Position numbers and translations under genes: made by a program. This document shows, in pieces, positions 45,905 through 55,277 of a stretch of 64,000 nt of DNA (within the stretch, counting starts at the first letter, position 1; the number at the start of each line of letters is the position of its first letter). The DNA is taken from contig CAVTGB010000016.1 in assembly GCA_963734125.1 (NCBI GenBank), positions 13,169-77,168 of the forward strand. The letters are read 5' to 3'. Source of the DNA: DATARH01 sp963734125 (GTDB lineage Bacteria; Pseudomonadota; Alphaproteobacteria; ATCC43930; CGMCC-115725). A model generated the notes under the pieces. The model did not search any database and was not told the origin of the DNA. It was given only the letters and a program-made list of their open reading frames with translations.

Positions 45905-47044
45905 ATGGACATCGGCTTTACCGAAGAACAAGAACTCTTACGCGACACCGCGCGCAAATTCCTCGACGGCGAGTGCCCGACGACATTCGTGCGCCGGATG
46001 ATGGCGACCGACGATGCGGTGACGCCCGAGTTCTGGCAGAAGCTCGCCGACCAGGGCTGGCTCGGCATCACCTACCCCGAAGCCGATGGCGGCAGCGGGC
46101 TGGGCCTCGTCGATCTCATCGTGTTGATGGAGGAAATCGGGCGCGCGGTGATGCCGGGGCCATATCCGGCGAGCGTGCTGCTTGGCGGTGCGACGATCGC
46201 CGAGGCCGGATCGCCGGCCCAGCGCCAGGAATTTTTGCCGCGCATCGCCGCCGGCGAAGCCAAGGCGACGCTCGCGGCAACCGAGCCCAACGCGCGCTGG
46301 GATGCCGCCGGCGTGACCCTCGGCGCGCGCGAGACGCGCGGCACCTTCACCCTCTCCGGCACCAAGCTCTTCGTCCCCGACGCCCATTTGGCCGATGTGC
46401 TGGTGGTCGCCGCGCGCACCCGCGACGGCAGCACGATGGAGGACGGGGTGAGCCTCTTCCTCGTGCCCAAGGGAACGCCGGGGATCGCGGTGCGGCTCCT
46501 CCCCTCGGTCGACGAGACGCGCAAATTGTGCGAAGTCAAATTCGACAACGTCGCGCTGCCGGCAACCGCGCTCCTGGGTGAGCTGCACGACGGCTGGCCG
46601 GCGCTTAGCCGGGTCACCGACAAGGCCGCGGTGGCGCTGTCGGCTGAGATCTGCGGCGCCGCCCAGCGCGTCCTCGACATGACCGTCGAATATGCCAAGC
46701 TCCGCCAAGCTTTCGGGAAACCGATCGGCAGCTATCAGGGCGTCAAGCACAAATGCGCCGACATGCTGATCGAGATCGAGAACGCCAAATCCTTGACCTA
46801 TTACGCCGCCTGGGCGGTCGATGAAGAGGAACCCGATGCGGGAATTGCGGTGTCGATGGCCAAGGCCGCCGCCTCCGACGCCGGGCGCAAGGTGTGCGCC
46901 GCCGGGATCCAGCTGCATGGCGGCATCGGCATGACCTGGGAGCACGATCTCCAGCTTTACCTGAAGCGCGCCAAAGCCTCCGAGATCGCCCTCGGTGACG
47001 CCACCTGGCACCGCGAACGCATCGCCCGATTGATGGGCGCGTGA
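45905..47044 (+). CDS. Acyl-CoA dehydrogenase, second copy
   Basis: 379 residues. MDIGFTEEQELLRDTARKFL, GWLGITYPEADGGSGLGLVD, LAATEPNARWDAAG, FTLSGTKLFVPDAHLAD and the C-terminal IQLHGGIGMTWEHDLQLYLKRAK mark the FadE-type short acyl-CoA dehydrogenases used on aromatic or cyclic acyl-CoAs. Arg in the C-terminal loop and the catalytic Glu/Asp cannot be placed with certainty. It starts 27 bases after the dioxygenase stop, so the two are probably cotranscribed. Confidence 0.94.
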   Translation: MDIGFTEEQELLRDTARKFLDGECPTTFVRRMMATDDAVTPEFWQKLADQGWLGITYPEADGGSGLGLVDLIVLMEEIGRAVMPGPYPASVLLGGATIAEAGSPAQRQEFLPRIAAGEAKATLAATEPNARWDAAGVTLGARETRGTFTLSGTKLFVPDAHLADVLVVAARTRDGSTMEDGVSLFLVPKGTPGIAVRLLPSVDETRKLCEVKFDNVALPATALLGELHDGWPALSRVTDKAAVALSAEICGAAQRVLDMTVEYAKLRQAFGKPIGSYQGVKHKCADMLIEIENAKSLTYYAAWAVDEEEPDAGIAVSMAKAAASDAGRKVCAAGIQLHGGIGMTWEHDLQLYLKRAKASEIALGDATWHRERIARLMGA

Positions 47045-47056
47045 GGCGCTGCCGAT

Positions 47057-47617
47057 TTGCCGGCCGCGGACGCTCTTCGCCTGGTGTCGCCGAGCCTCGG
47101 CCAGCTTGCGCAATACGAGGCGGCGCTTGCCGCGGGGTGGTCGCCCGACACCGAGCGCGACGGCAGCGCCGAGCAACTCGCCGCGTTGCGCCGCAACCGG
47201 CATGCGTTTCTCGCCGAATTGACCCGTCAGGACGGGACCGTCGTCATCGCCTCGGGCCGTGTGGTGCCGCGCTTGCCCGGCCGGGTCCACTGGATCGATG
47301 ACGGCGAGTTCTGCGGGGTCATCAATCTGCGTTATGTCCCCGGCAGCGACTCGTTGCCCGATTACGTCTCCGGCCATATCGGCTATGCGGTCGTGCCGTG
47401 GAAGCGGCGGCGCGGCTATGCGACCCGGGCGCTCGCGCTGATGCTGCCGGTCGCCCGCGAGATCGGGCTCGGCTGTGTCGAATTGACCTGCGACGACGAC
47501 AACGAACCCTCGCGCCGGGTCATCCTTAGGAACGGTGGGGAATTGATCGGCACCCGCCCGGCGCCCGGCGGCAAGACAAAGCTGGTGTTCCGGATCGATC
47601 TTACACAGCTTCTGTAG
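47057..47617 (+). CDS. GNAT-family acetyltransferase
   Basis: 186 residues from TTG 47057. It shows the acetyl-CoA site pattern HIGYAVVPWKRRRGYATRALAL (motif A: Q/R-x-x-G-x-G/A variant) and GCVELTCDDDNEPSRRVILRNGGELIG (motif B). This resembles ribosomal-protein or antibiotic-type acetyltransferases, with no clear target. It starts 12 bases after the dehydrogenase stop. A start a few codons later is possible. Confidence 0.85.
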   Translation: MPAADALRLVSPSLGQLAQYEAALAAGWSPDTERDGSAEQLAALRRNRHAFLAELTRQDGTVVIASGRVVPRLPGRVHWIDDGEFCGVINLRYVPGSDSLPDYVSGHIGYAVVPWKRRRGYATRALALMLPVAREIGLGCVELTCDDDNEPSRRVILRNGGELIGTRPAPGGKTKLVFRIDLTQLL

Positions 47618-47640
47618 GCCATCCCCGTCTTTCTGTAGGC

Positions 47641-47735
47641 CCTCCCCCTCGATGGGGGAGGGTTTGGGTGGGGTGACGCCGCAGCTCTCGGTCTCCCCAC
47701 CCCCACCCCTTCCCTCCCCCATCCAGCGGGAGGGA
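47641..47735. repeat. Intergenic palindrome (CCTCCCCCTCGATGG type)
   Basis: CCTCCCCCTCGATGGGGGAGG and the following GGTTTGGGTGGGG with the opposing CCCCACCCCCACCCCTTCCC and TCCCCCATCCAGCGGGAGGGA. This belongs to the family seen at 28.8 and 49.5 kb. TTCTGTAGGCC also occurs twice just before it. Confidence 0.7.
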
Positions 47736-47792
47736 GTAAAGCGCGGTGCCGCGGGCTTGACGCTGTCCCTCCGCCGGCCAAGGATGCCGCCG

Positions 47793-49430
47793 ATGGATCC
47801 GATCTACGATGCGCCGCATCTCGCGCGCAATCCGGCGAATTATGCGGCGCTGACGCCGCTCGGTTTTCTCGCGCGCGCGGCGGCGGTCTACCCCGACAAG
47901 CTCGCCGTGGTACACGGCGAGCGGCGCTTCACCTATCGCCAGTTCGAGGCGCGCTGCCGGCGCTTTGCCGATGCGCTGAGGAAGCGCGGCATCATGCCCG
48001 GGGACACGGTCGCGGTGATGGCGCCCAACGTGCCGGCGCTCCTCGAAGCGCATTACGCCGTGCCGATGGCCGGGGCCGTTCTCAACGCCCTCAATTACCG
48101 GCTCGATGCCCGCGGGATCGCGTTCATCCTCGGCCATGGCGCGGCTAAGCTCCTGATCGCCGACCGCGAATTTGGCCCGTTAGTACGCGAGGCTTTACGC
48201 CTGTTTGGCCGCGACATCCCGCTGATCGAGATCGCCGACGGCGACAATGGCGCCCCCATCATTGCTATTGGCGGCGGCACCGAATACGAGGAGTTTCTCG
48301 GCGAGGGCGATCCCGCAGCCGCATGGTCGCCGCCGGACGACGAGTGGGCGGCGATCGCGCTCAACTACACCTCGGGCACCACCGGCAACCCCAAGGGCGT
48401 CGTCTATCACCACCGCGGCGCCTATCTGAACGCGCTCGGCAACGCGATCACCTTCGGGCTCGACCGCCATTCGGTGTACCTGTGGACGCTGCCGATGTTC
48501 CACTGCAACGGCTGGACCTACACCTGGGGCGTCACCGCGGTCGCCGGCGCGCATGTCTGCCTGCGCCGGGTCGAGCCGGCGCCGATCTTCGCCGCGATCG
48601 CCGAGCACCGGGTGACGCACCTGTGCGGCGCCCCCATCGTCCTCAACATGCTGGTGCACGCCCCGGACGCGGTGAAGCGGCGGTTCGACCATGTCGTCGA
48701 GGCGGCGACCGGCGGCGCGGCGCCGCCCTCGGCGGTCATCGAGGCGATGGGGCGGATGGGCTTCCGCGTCACCCACCTTTACGGCCTCACCGAAAGCTAT
48801 GGTCCCTCGACGGTGTGCGCCTGGCAGGAGGATTGGGACGCTCGGCCGGCAGGCGAGCGGGCCGCCAAGATGGCGCGCCAGGGGGTGCAATACCTGACCC
48901 TGGACAAGCAGCGCGTCGCCGATCCGGCAACGATGCAGGAGGTGCCCGCCGACGGGGCAACGATCGGCGAACTGATGCTCCGCAGCAACACGCTGATGAA
49001 GGGCTACCTCGCCAACGCGGCGGCGAGCGAGGACGCCTTCGCCGGCGGCTGGTTCCACACCGGCGACCTCGCGGTGATGCATGCCGACGGATATATCGAA
49101 GTGAAGGACCGCTCAAAGGACATCATTATCTCGGGTGGCGAGAACATTTCCTCGATCGAGGTCGAGGAGGTGCTCTACCGCCATCCGCTGGTGATGGAAG
49201 CCGCCGTCGTCGCCCGGCCCGACGAAACCTGGGGCGAGAGCCCGTGCGCCTTCGTCACCTTGAAGGAGGGCGCCGGCGAGATCGCGGCGGCCGACATCAT
49301 CGGTTGGTGCCGCGATCACCTGGCGCACTTCAAGGCACCCAAAACCGTCGTCTTCGGCCCGCTGCCAAAGACCTCGACCGGCAAGATCCAGAAATACGCA
49401 CTGCGCGAGCGGGCCAAGGAGGCGTCGTGA
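47793..49430 (+). CDS. Medium/long-chain acyl-CoA synthetase (AMP-forming)
   Basis: 545 residues, ANL superfamily. AMP-binding motif ALNYTSGTTGNPKGVVYHHR (about 188-207), TGGAAPPSAV, YGLTESYGPSTVC, FHTGDLAVMHADGYIEVKDR and the C-terminal lysine for adenylation in PKTSTGKIQKYALRER. It activates a carboxylic acid to the CoA ester, the entry step of this island; sequence alone does not define chain length, though AlkK-like proteins are similar. Start ATG 47793 has AAGG 10 bases before it; ATG 47784 is the alternative. Confidence 0.93.
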   Translation: MDPIYDAPHLARNPANYAALTPLGFLARAAAVYPDKLAVVHGERRFTYRQFEARCRRFADALRKRGIMPGDTVAVMAPNVPALLEAHYAVPMAGAVLNALNYRLDARGIAFILGHGAAKLLIADREFGPLVREALRLFGRDIPLIEIADGDNGAPIIAIGGGTEYEEFLGEGDPAAAWSPPDDEWAAIALNYTSGTTGNPKGVVYHHRGAYLNALGNAITFGLDRHSVYLWTLPMFHCNGWTYTWGVTAVAGAHVCLRRVEPAPIFAAIAEHRVTHLCGAPIVLNMLVHAPDAVKRRFDHVVEAATGGAAPPSAVIEAMGRMGFRVTHLYGLTESYGPSTVCAWQEDWDARPAGERAAKMARQGVQYLTLDKQRVADPATMQEVPADGATIGELMLRSNTLMKGYLANAAASEDAFAGGWFHTGDLAVMHADGYIEVKDRSKDIIISGGENISSIEVEEVLYRHPLVMEAAVVARPDETWGESPCAFVTLKEGAGEIAAADIIGWCRDHLAHFKAPKTVVFGPLPKTSTGKIQKYALRERAKEAS

Positions 49431-49453
49431 GGAAAAGGCCGACCGTCTGCCTT

Positions 49454-49579
49454 CGCCCCCACCCTCCCATGCTGCGCGTGGGCCCCTCCCTCCCCCGCTT
49501 GCAGCGTAGGGTCTCTTCACCGATGCCGCTCCGATCAGCTCGCTCCCCCGCAAGCGGGGGAGGGTTGGGGTGGGGATCG
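49454..49579. repeat. Intergenic palindrome (CCCACCCTCCC type)
   Basis: CGCCCCCACCCTCCC...GGGAGGGTTGGGGTGGGG-type arms pair around 49454-49579, with the inner arm CTCCCCCGCTTGC/GCAAGCGGGGGAG. It occupies the gap between the ligase and the SDR gene. Confidence 0.75.
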
Positions 49580-49611
49580 GAGCTGACGCAGCACATCGCC
49601 GGAGAGGCCGC

Positions 49612-50385
49612 GTGACCGAGCTGCCGAGCTTCGACATCACCGGGCAGGTGGCGCTTGTCACCGGCGCGTCCTCGGGCATCGGCCGGCATTTCGCCGAAGT
49701 TTTGGCGCTCGCCGGCGCCAAGGTTGCGCTTGCCGCACGGCGCGCCGATCGGCTTGCCGAACTGGCGCGTGAGATCGAAGGAAAGGGCGGGCAGTGTCTC
49801 GCGCTTGCCTGCGACGTCACCAAAAGGGACAGCATCGCCGCCGCGATCGCCGCCGCCGAGGATGGGCTCGGGGCCCTGTCGATCCTCGTCAACAACGCCG
49901 GCGTCGTCGTCTCGAAGCCGCTCTTCGAGCACACCGAAGACGATTGGGACCATGTCGTCGACACCAACCTCAAAGGCGCCTGGATGGTGGCACGCGACTT
50001 TGCCCATCACCTCGCCGGGGCGAAGCGTCCCGGGCGGATCATCAACATCGCCTCGGTATTGGGACTGCGGACGATCGGCCGGGTTCCGGCCTACTGCACG
50101 GCGAAGGCCGGCCTCATTCACCTGACCCATGTGCTGGCGATGGAACTGGCGCGCCACCGGATCCTCGTCAACGCGCTGGCGCCCGGCTATGTCGAGACCG
50201 ACTTCAACCGCGAGTTCTTCCAGACCCAGGCCGGCAAGAATTTGATCGACCGCATTCCCTTGAAGCGCATCGCCCAGGCTCCCGATCTCGACGGGGCGCT
50301 CCTGTTCCTGGCGTCACCGGCGAGTGCCTATGTGACCGGCGCCGTCATCTCGGTCGATGGCGGCCACGCCGTTGCCGCGATTTGA
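49612..50385 (+). CDS. Short-chain dehydrogenase/reductase
   Basis: 257 residues, classic SDR. Cofactor motif ALVTGASSGIGRHFAEVL; NNAGV in ILVNNAGVVVSKPLFE; catalytic Ser/Tyr/Lys in NIASVLGLRTIGRVPAYCTAKAG; NALAPGYVETDFN and AYVTGAVISVDGGH at the end. It probably oxidises a 3-hydroxyacyl-CoA or related alcohol. Start GTG 49612 has GGAGAGG 5 bases before it. It overlaps the phosphotransferase gene by 29 bases in a different frame, indicating an operon. Confidence 0.93.
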   Translation: MTELPSFDITGQVALVTGASSGIGRHFAEVLALAGAKVALAARRADRLAELAREIEGKGGQCLALACDVTKRDSIAAAIAAAEDGLGALSILVNNAGVVVSKPLFEHTEDDWDHVVDTNLKGAWMVARDFAHHLAGAKRPGRIINIASVLGLRTIGRVPAYCTAKAGLIHLTHVLAMELARHRILVNALAPGYVETDFNREFFQTQAGKNLIDRIPLKRIAQAPDLDGALLFLASPASAYVTGAVISVDGGHAVAAI

Positions 50386-51799
50386 CCGTGTGCTGCTCGC
50401 CCGCTTCCTCGCTGAGGCAAGCGGTGCGATAAATGTCGGGGTCACCGAACCGGAGCTGCTTTCCGGCGGCGCGATCCAGGAGAACTGGGGCTTCCGGGCG
50501 CGGTTCTTTGGCGGCCCATACGACGGCGAACACGACCTCGTGTTGCGCACCGATGCATCGACCGGGGTCCCGTCGAGCCTCGGGCGCGACGAGGAATTCA
50601 CCGTTTTGCAGGCGGTGTTCGAGGCTGGCATATCGGTGCCGGAGCCGCTGTGGAGCAGCGCCGACCCGGAGGTGATCGGCAAGCCGTTTTTCGTGATGCG
50701 CCGGGTCGCCGGCACCGCCCAGGGGCGCCAGATCACCGCGGACCCCGCGCTCCAAGCGGCACTGCCGGCGCTCGCCGCGCGGCTCGGCACGGAGCTGGCG
50801 CGGATCCAAAGGGTCCGCCCGCCGCACCCCGAACTCGGCTTTCTGCCGGCCATCGGCGCCGAGGAGCATATCGCCTCGTTCCGGGCCTATCTCGACGATC
50901 ACCCCCAGCCCCGGCCGGTCATTGAATGGGCCGCGCGCTGGCTCGAAACGCACCTGCCCGAACGTGCCGCGCCGGTGTTGTGCCACCGCGACTTTCGCAC
51001 CGGCAACTATATGCTCGACGGCACCGATCTCACGGGCATCCTCGATTGGGAATTTGCCGGCTGGGGCGATCCGGACGAGGATATCGGCTGGTTCTGCTGC
51101 AAGGGCTGGCGCTTTGCCCGGCTCGACCGCGAGGCCGGCGGCATCGCCGCGCGCACGCCATTTTACCAGGCCTACGAGGCCGCCTCGGGCCGCCGCCTCG
51201 ACCCCGAGCGGGTGCGCTTCTGGGAAGTCTTGGCGAATGTCCGCTGGGCGGTCATCGCGCTGCAGCAGAGCGACCGGGTCCTCCTCGGCGGCGCGCGCGA
51301 TCTCTCGACCGCGATCATCGGGCGGCGCGCCACCGAGAGCGAACTGGAGCTGTTGATACTGCTCGACCCGGACGGACCGCCGGCCTCCAGCCCGCATACG
51401 GTGGAAACGGCCGCGGTCCATGATGGCCTGCGTGACCTGCCGAGCGGCGCCGCGCTCCTGGCGCTCGGGCGCGAGCAGCTGCTCAACGAGCTGTCGCCAT
51501 TCTTGCCGCCGGAGCGCCAGCGCGCGCTGCATCTTCTCGCCACCGCGATCGCGATCGCCGAGCGCGAAGCGCTCGCCGGCTCCGCACCGGCGCAGGATAT
51601 TATCGCCCAGCTGGCCGAGTTTTACGGCGGTCCAGTTGATGCGTTGCTGCCCCGTCTCGCCGCCGACTTGCGCGCGGGCGCCTTCGAGCGATGCGACACG
51701 CGCCAGCGCGCCGCGCATGCGATACTATGGCGGCTGACGATGATGAAGCTGCGCGAGGGAAACCCGCAATTCCTCGCCGCGAACGGGTTCGGAGAATAG
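50357..51799 (+). CDS. Phosphotransferase-family protein (APH/ACAD10-like)
   Basis: 480 residues. The N-terminal two-thirds is an aminoglycoside-phosphotransferase-like kinase: PFFVMRRVAGTAQGRQ, Brenner-type catalytic loop VLCHRDFRTGNYMLDGTDL, and metal-site TGILDWEFAGWGDPDEDIGW. The C-terminal ~130 residues resemble a DUF6285-type helical domain often fused or adjacent. Many such proteins sit beside acyl-CoA dehydrogenases in fatty or sterol catabolism and phosphorylate a hydroxyacyl group (the ACAD10/11 reaction), which fits this operon. The SDR gene overlaps its start by 29 bases. Confidence 0.87.
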   Translation: MAATPLPRFDRVLLARFLAEASGAINVGVTEPELLSGGAIQENWGFRARFFGGPYDGEHDLVLRTDASTGVPSSLGRDEEFTVLQAVFEAGISVPEPLWSSADPEVIGKPFFVMRRVAGTAQGRQITADPALQAALPALAARLGTELARIQRVRPPHPELGFLPAIGAEEHIASFRAYLDDHPQPRPVIEWAARWLETHLPERAAPVLCHRDFRTGNYMLDGTDLTGILDWEFAGWGDPDEDIGWFCCKGWRFARLDREAGGIAARTPFYQAYEAASGRRLDPERVRFWEVLANVRWAVIALQQSDRVLLGGARDLSTAIIGRRATESELELLILLDPDGPPASSPHTVETAAVHDGLRDLPSGAALLALGREQLLNELSPFLPPERQRALHLLATAIAIAEREALAGSAPAQDIIAQLAEFYGGPVDALLPRLAADLRAGAFERCDTRQRAAHAILWRLTMMKLREGNPQFLAANGFGE

Positions 51800-51804
51800 A
51801 GAAA

Positions 51805-52947
51805 TTGTCCCAGGCGAGCGTCCGCGAAGCCATCGACGCCTTCTCGCACGGCGAGATTGTCGTCGTCACCGATGATGACGACCGCGAAAACGAGGGCGAT
51901 TTGATCATCGCCGCGATGCACGCGACCCCGGAGAAGATCGCGTTCATCATCCGGCACACCGCCGGGATCGTCTGTGCGCCGATCACCGCGGAGATCGCCC
52001 GCCGGCTGCACCTCGCCCCGATGGTCGCCGACAGCGACGCCATCCACGGCACCGCGTTCACGATCTCGGTCGATTACCGGCACGGCACCACCACCGGCAT
52101 TTCCGCCGAGGAGCGCACCGCGACGATTCGGGCGCTCGCCAACGGCAATACCGGACGCGCCGATTTCGTCCGGCCTGGCCATGTCTTTCCGCTGATCGCC
52201 AAGGATGGCGGGGTGTTGATGCGATCCGGCCATACCGAGGCGGCGATCGATTTATGCCGTCTCGCCGAAATCGAGCCGGTCGCGGCGATCTGCGAATTGG
52301 TCAACGACGACGGCACGGTGATGCGCGGGCCCCAAATCGCCGCCTTCGCCCGCAAGCATTCGCTGAAGCGGATCTCGGTCGCCAATTTGATCGAGTACCG
52401 CCAGGCGCGTGAGAAGCTCGTAACCCGGATCGCCGAGTTCGAGATCGAGACCGAGGCCGGGGCGTTCACGGGCTACGCCTATGTCACCCCGTTCGACAAG
52501 GTGCATCATTACGCCTTTGTCTATGGCGAGATCGGCGACGGGCGCAACGTGCCGACGCGCCTCCACCGCGCCAACGTGGTCGGCGACGTCTTCGGCGGGG
52601 CCAAGTCGATCCACGCAGCGCTGAGCCGGTTCAGAAAAGCCGGGTGCGGTGTCCTCGTTTACCTGCGCGACGGCGCCTCCGGCGTCCCGACGACCGCGAT
52701 TGCCGAGAACATCACCGCGTCCGAGTCTGAGCGCAGCCGGGAATGGAAAGAGATCGGCCTCGGCGCCCAGATCCTGCGCGATCTCAATATTTCCTCGATC
52801 CGGCTCTACGCCACCCGCTCGCGCACCTATGTCGGGCTCGCCGGGTTCGGCATCGAAATCGAATCGACCGAGCCCCTCGACGAAGCTCCGGGCCATCGCC
52901 TGATCCTGAAAAACCGGCGCGAGCCGCGAACCGCGGCCGATTGTTGA
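51805..52947 (+). CDS. ribB: 3,4-dihydroxy-2-butanone 4-phosphate synthase with degenerate GTP cyclohydrolase II-like domain (RibBX)
   Basis: 380 residues from TTG 51805 (GGAG 10 bases upstream; ATG 51727 is the in-frame alternative). RibB part about 1-200: TDDDDRENEGDLIIAA, HGTAFTISVDYRHGTTTGIS, RPGHVFPLIAKDGGVLMRSG and HTEAAIDLCRLAEIEP, keeping the DDDRENEGD and HxxxT catalytic elements. The second domain (about 205-375) aligns in length with RibA, but the Zn-binding cysteines of RibA are absent: the region reads THLHRANVVGDVFGGAKSIHA-like, with no C-x10-C-x-C. So it should lack cyclohydrolase II activity, like the RibBX hybrids known from other proteobacteria. It supplies the four-carbon unit of riboflavin. 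Confidence 0.85.
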   Translation: MSQASVREAIDAFSHGEIVVVTDDDDRENEGDLIIAAMHATPEKIAFIIRHTAGIVCAPITAEIARRLHLAPMVADSDAIHGTAFTISVDYRHGTTTGISAEERTATIRALANGNTGRADFVRPGHVFPLIAKDGGVLMRSGHTEAAIDLCRLAEIEPVAAICELVNDDGTVMRGPQIAAFARKHSLKRISVANLIEYRQAREKLVTRIAEFEIETEAGAFTGYAYVTPFDKVHHYAFVYGEIGDGRNVPTRLHRANVVGDVFGGAKSIHAALSRFRKAGCGVLVYLRDGASGVPTTAIAENITASESERSREWKEIGLGAQILRDLNISSIRLYATRSRTYVGLAGFGIEIESTEPLDEAPGHRLILKNRREPRTAADC

Positions 52948-52970
52948 GGCCGGCGAGACCCAAGGGAGCC

Positions 52971-54892
52971 ATGGCCGGACCTGAGACCCTGCCCTATGGG
53001 GCGTGGCGCTCACCGATCACCTCGGATTTGATCGTCGCCGAGACGATCGGCCTAGGCGACATCCTCGTCGATAGGAGCGAGGTTTATTGGATCGAGGGAC
53101 GGCCGCGCGAGGGCGGGCGCAGCGTCGTCGTGCGATCCGGCTCGGGCGGGGCCAGCGAAGACCTTACCCCGGCGCCGTTCAGCGCGCGCACCCGCGTCCA
53201 TGAATACGGCGGCGGCGCCGCGACGGTCGCGGACGGGGTCGTCTTCTTCAGCAATTTTAGCGATCAGCGGCTCTATCGGCAGGCGCTCGGGCGGGCGCCG
53301 CAAGCGCTGACTCCGGAGGGGGGCGGCTGGCGCTATGCCGACGGGGTGGTCGACGCGGCGCGCCGGCGCTGGATCGGCGTGCGCGAGGCGCATGGGTCCG
53401 AAGGGCGAGTTGACAACACGATCGTCGCGGTCGAGTTCGATGGGTCGGGGCCCGGGCAGGTGCTGGCCGCCGGGCACGATTTCTACGCCGCGCCGCGCGT
53501 GTCGCCGGACGGAAGCAGGCTTGCCTGGCTCTCCTGGGACCACCCCAACATGCCATGGGTGGCGACCCAATTGTGGCTGGCCGAGATCGCCTCCGACGGG
53601 TCGCTGGCGGCGCCGCGCCCAATCGCCGGCGGGCCTGAAGAATCGATCTTCCAGCCGCAATGGTCGCCCGACGGGGTCCTCTATTTCGTCTCCGACCGCA
53701 CCGGCTGGTGGAACCTCTACCGCTGCGACCCGAGCACCGGCGGCGTTCACCCGATTTGTCCGCGGGAGGCCGAATTCGGCCAGGCGCAATGGGTTTTTGG
53801 CCAATCGACCTACGCCTTTCTGGCGGCCGAGCAACTCGTTTGCGCCTACGGCGAACCCGGGCGCGACCGGCTCGCCCGACTCGACGTCGCATCGGGCAAG
53901 CTCACCCCGATCGAAACGCCGTACACCGATTTCGGTGCGATCCGGGTCGCCGCCGGCAGCATCGTCTGCCGCGCCGGATCGCCCACCCGTCCGCCGGCGA
54001 TCGTCAGGATCGACCCGGCGAACGGCGCAGCCGAGGTATTGCGCCGATCCGCACCGGCGGCCGGCGAGGACGTCGCTGCGCCGCTATTTCTCGGTGCCGC
54101 GGCACATCGCCTTTCCGACCGAAAACGGGCTCACCGCCTACGCCAATTATTATCCGCCGGCCAACCCGGACTATGCGCCGCCGCCTGGCGAAAAGCCGCC
54201 GCTCGTCGTCAAATGCCATGGCGGCCCGACCTCCTCGGCATCGACCGTGCTGAGCCTCGGGATCCAATACTGGACGAGCCGCGGCATCGCCGTCGTCGAT
54301 GTCGATTACGGCGGCAGCACCGGCTATGGCCGCGCCTACCGCGAGCGCCTGAAGGGCGCCTGGGGCGTCGTCGATGTCGAGGATTGCGTCAACGCCGACC
54401 GGCATGTCATCGCCGAGGGCCTGGCCGATGGCGAGCGCTGCGTCATCACCGGGGGCAGCGCCGGGGGCTATACGGTGCTGGCAGCGCTCGCGCTGCGCGA
54501 CGTGTTCCAGGGCGGCGCCAGCTATTACGGGGTCAGCGACGTCGCCGCGCTCGCCCGCGACACCCACAAGTTCGAGTCGCGCTATCTCGACTGGCTGATC
54601 GGCCCCTATCCCGAAGAGGCCGACCTCTACCGCGAGCGCTCGCCGTTGACCCATGCCGATCGCCTGAGCCGGCCGGTCATCTTTTTCCAGGGCGCCGACG
54701 ACCGGGTGGTCCCGCCCAACCAGACCGAGATGATGGTCGCCGCGTTGCGCCGCCGCGGCATCCCCACCGAGCTATCTGTTATTCGCCGGCGAGGGCCACG
54801 GCTTTCGCCGCGCCGAAAACATCAAGCGCGCGCTCGATGCCGAACTCTATTTCTATGCAACGCTGATTTTCCACACCCGCCTCGGCTTCTGA
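52971..54892 (+). pseudogene. S9-family prolyl oligopeptidase-like peptidase, two frameshifts
   Basis: About 640 codons after correction. A beta-propeller (DFYAAPRVSPDGSRLAWLSW, FQPQWSPDGVLYFVSDRTGW) is followed by an alpha/beta-hydrolase domain (VKCHGGPTSSASTVLSLGIQ, VDYGGSTGYGRAYRERLKG). The catalytic Ser is in ITGGSAGGYTVLAAL, Asp in FFQGADDRVVPPNQTE, and His in GEGHGFRRAENIKRAL. Extra bases near 54081 and 54775 change frame, so the Ser/Asp lie in one frame and the His in a third; the stop is at 54890-54892. Start ATG 52971. Each segment remains conserved, so the breaks are probably sequencing artefacts. The function (peptide or ester hydrolysis) is not certain. Confidence 0.85.
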
Positions 54893-54924
54893 TAGGATGG
54901 GTTGAGCGCGGCGAGGGAGCGTCT

Positions 54925-55252
54925 ATGCCCAAGGTCACCTATATCGAATACAACGGCAGGGAGCACGTGGTCGACGTGCCGGTCGGACGCTCGGTCATGC
55001 GCGGCGCCGTCGACAACAACATCCCCGGGATCGACGCCGATTGCGGCGGGGAGTGCGCCTGCGCCACCTGCCACGTCTTTGTCGATCCGGCATGGCTGCC
55101 CAAGACCGGGCTGCCGGTGACGGGATCGCAGGAGGCCAGCATGCTCAGTTTCGCCGCGGTCGACCCAGGACAATTCGCGGCTCTCCTGCCAGATCAAGAT
55201 GCGCGAAGAGCTGGACGGGCTGATCGTGCGCATGCCGGAAGGGCAACATTAG
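54925..55252 (+). pseudogene. Adrenodoxin-type [2Fe-2S] ferredoxin, one frameshift
   Basis: 108 residues when corrected. Three cluster cysteines are in DADCGGECACATCHVFVD (C-x5-C-x2-C); the fourth is in SRLSCQIKMREELDGLIVR, which lies after an extra base (G near 55168-55169: CCA-GGAC for CCA-GAC). The uncorrected reading continues in another frame to 55281 and loses the last ligand. The starting sequence MPKVTYIEYNGREHVVDVPV is typical. Its place just before the second P450 suggests it donates electrons to it; the first P450 has a 3Fe-4S ferredoxin instead. Confidence 0.9.
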
Positions 55253-55277
55253 CGTCACCCGAACGGGAGGCAGGTCG

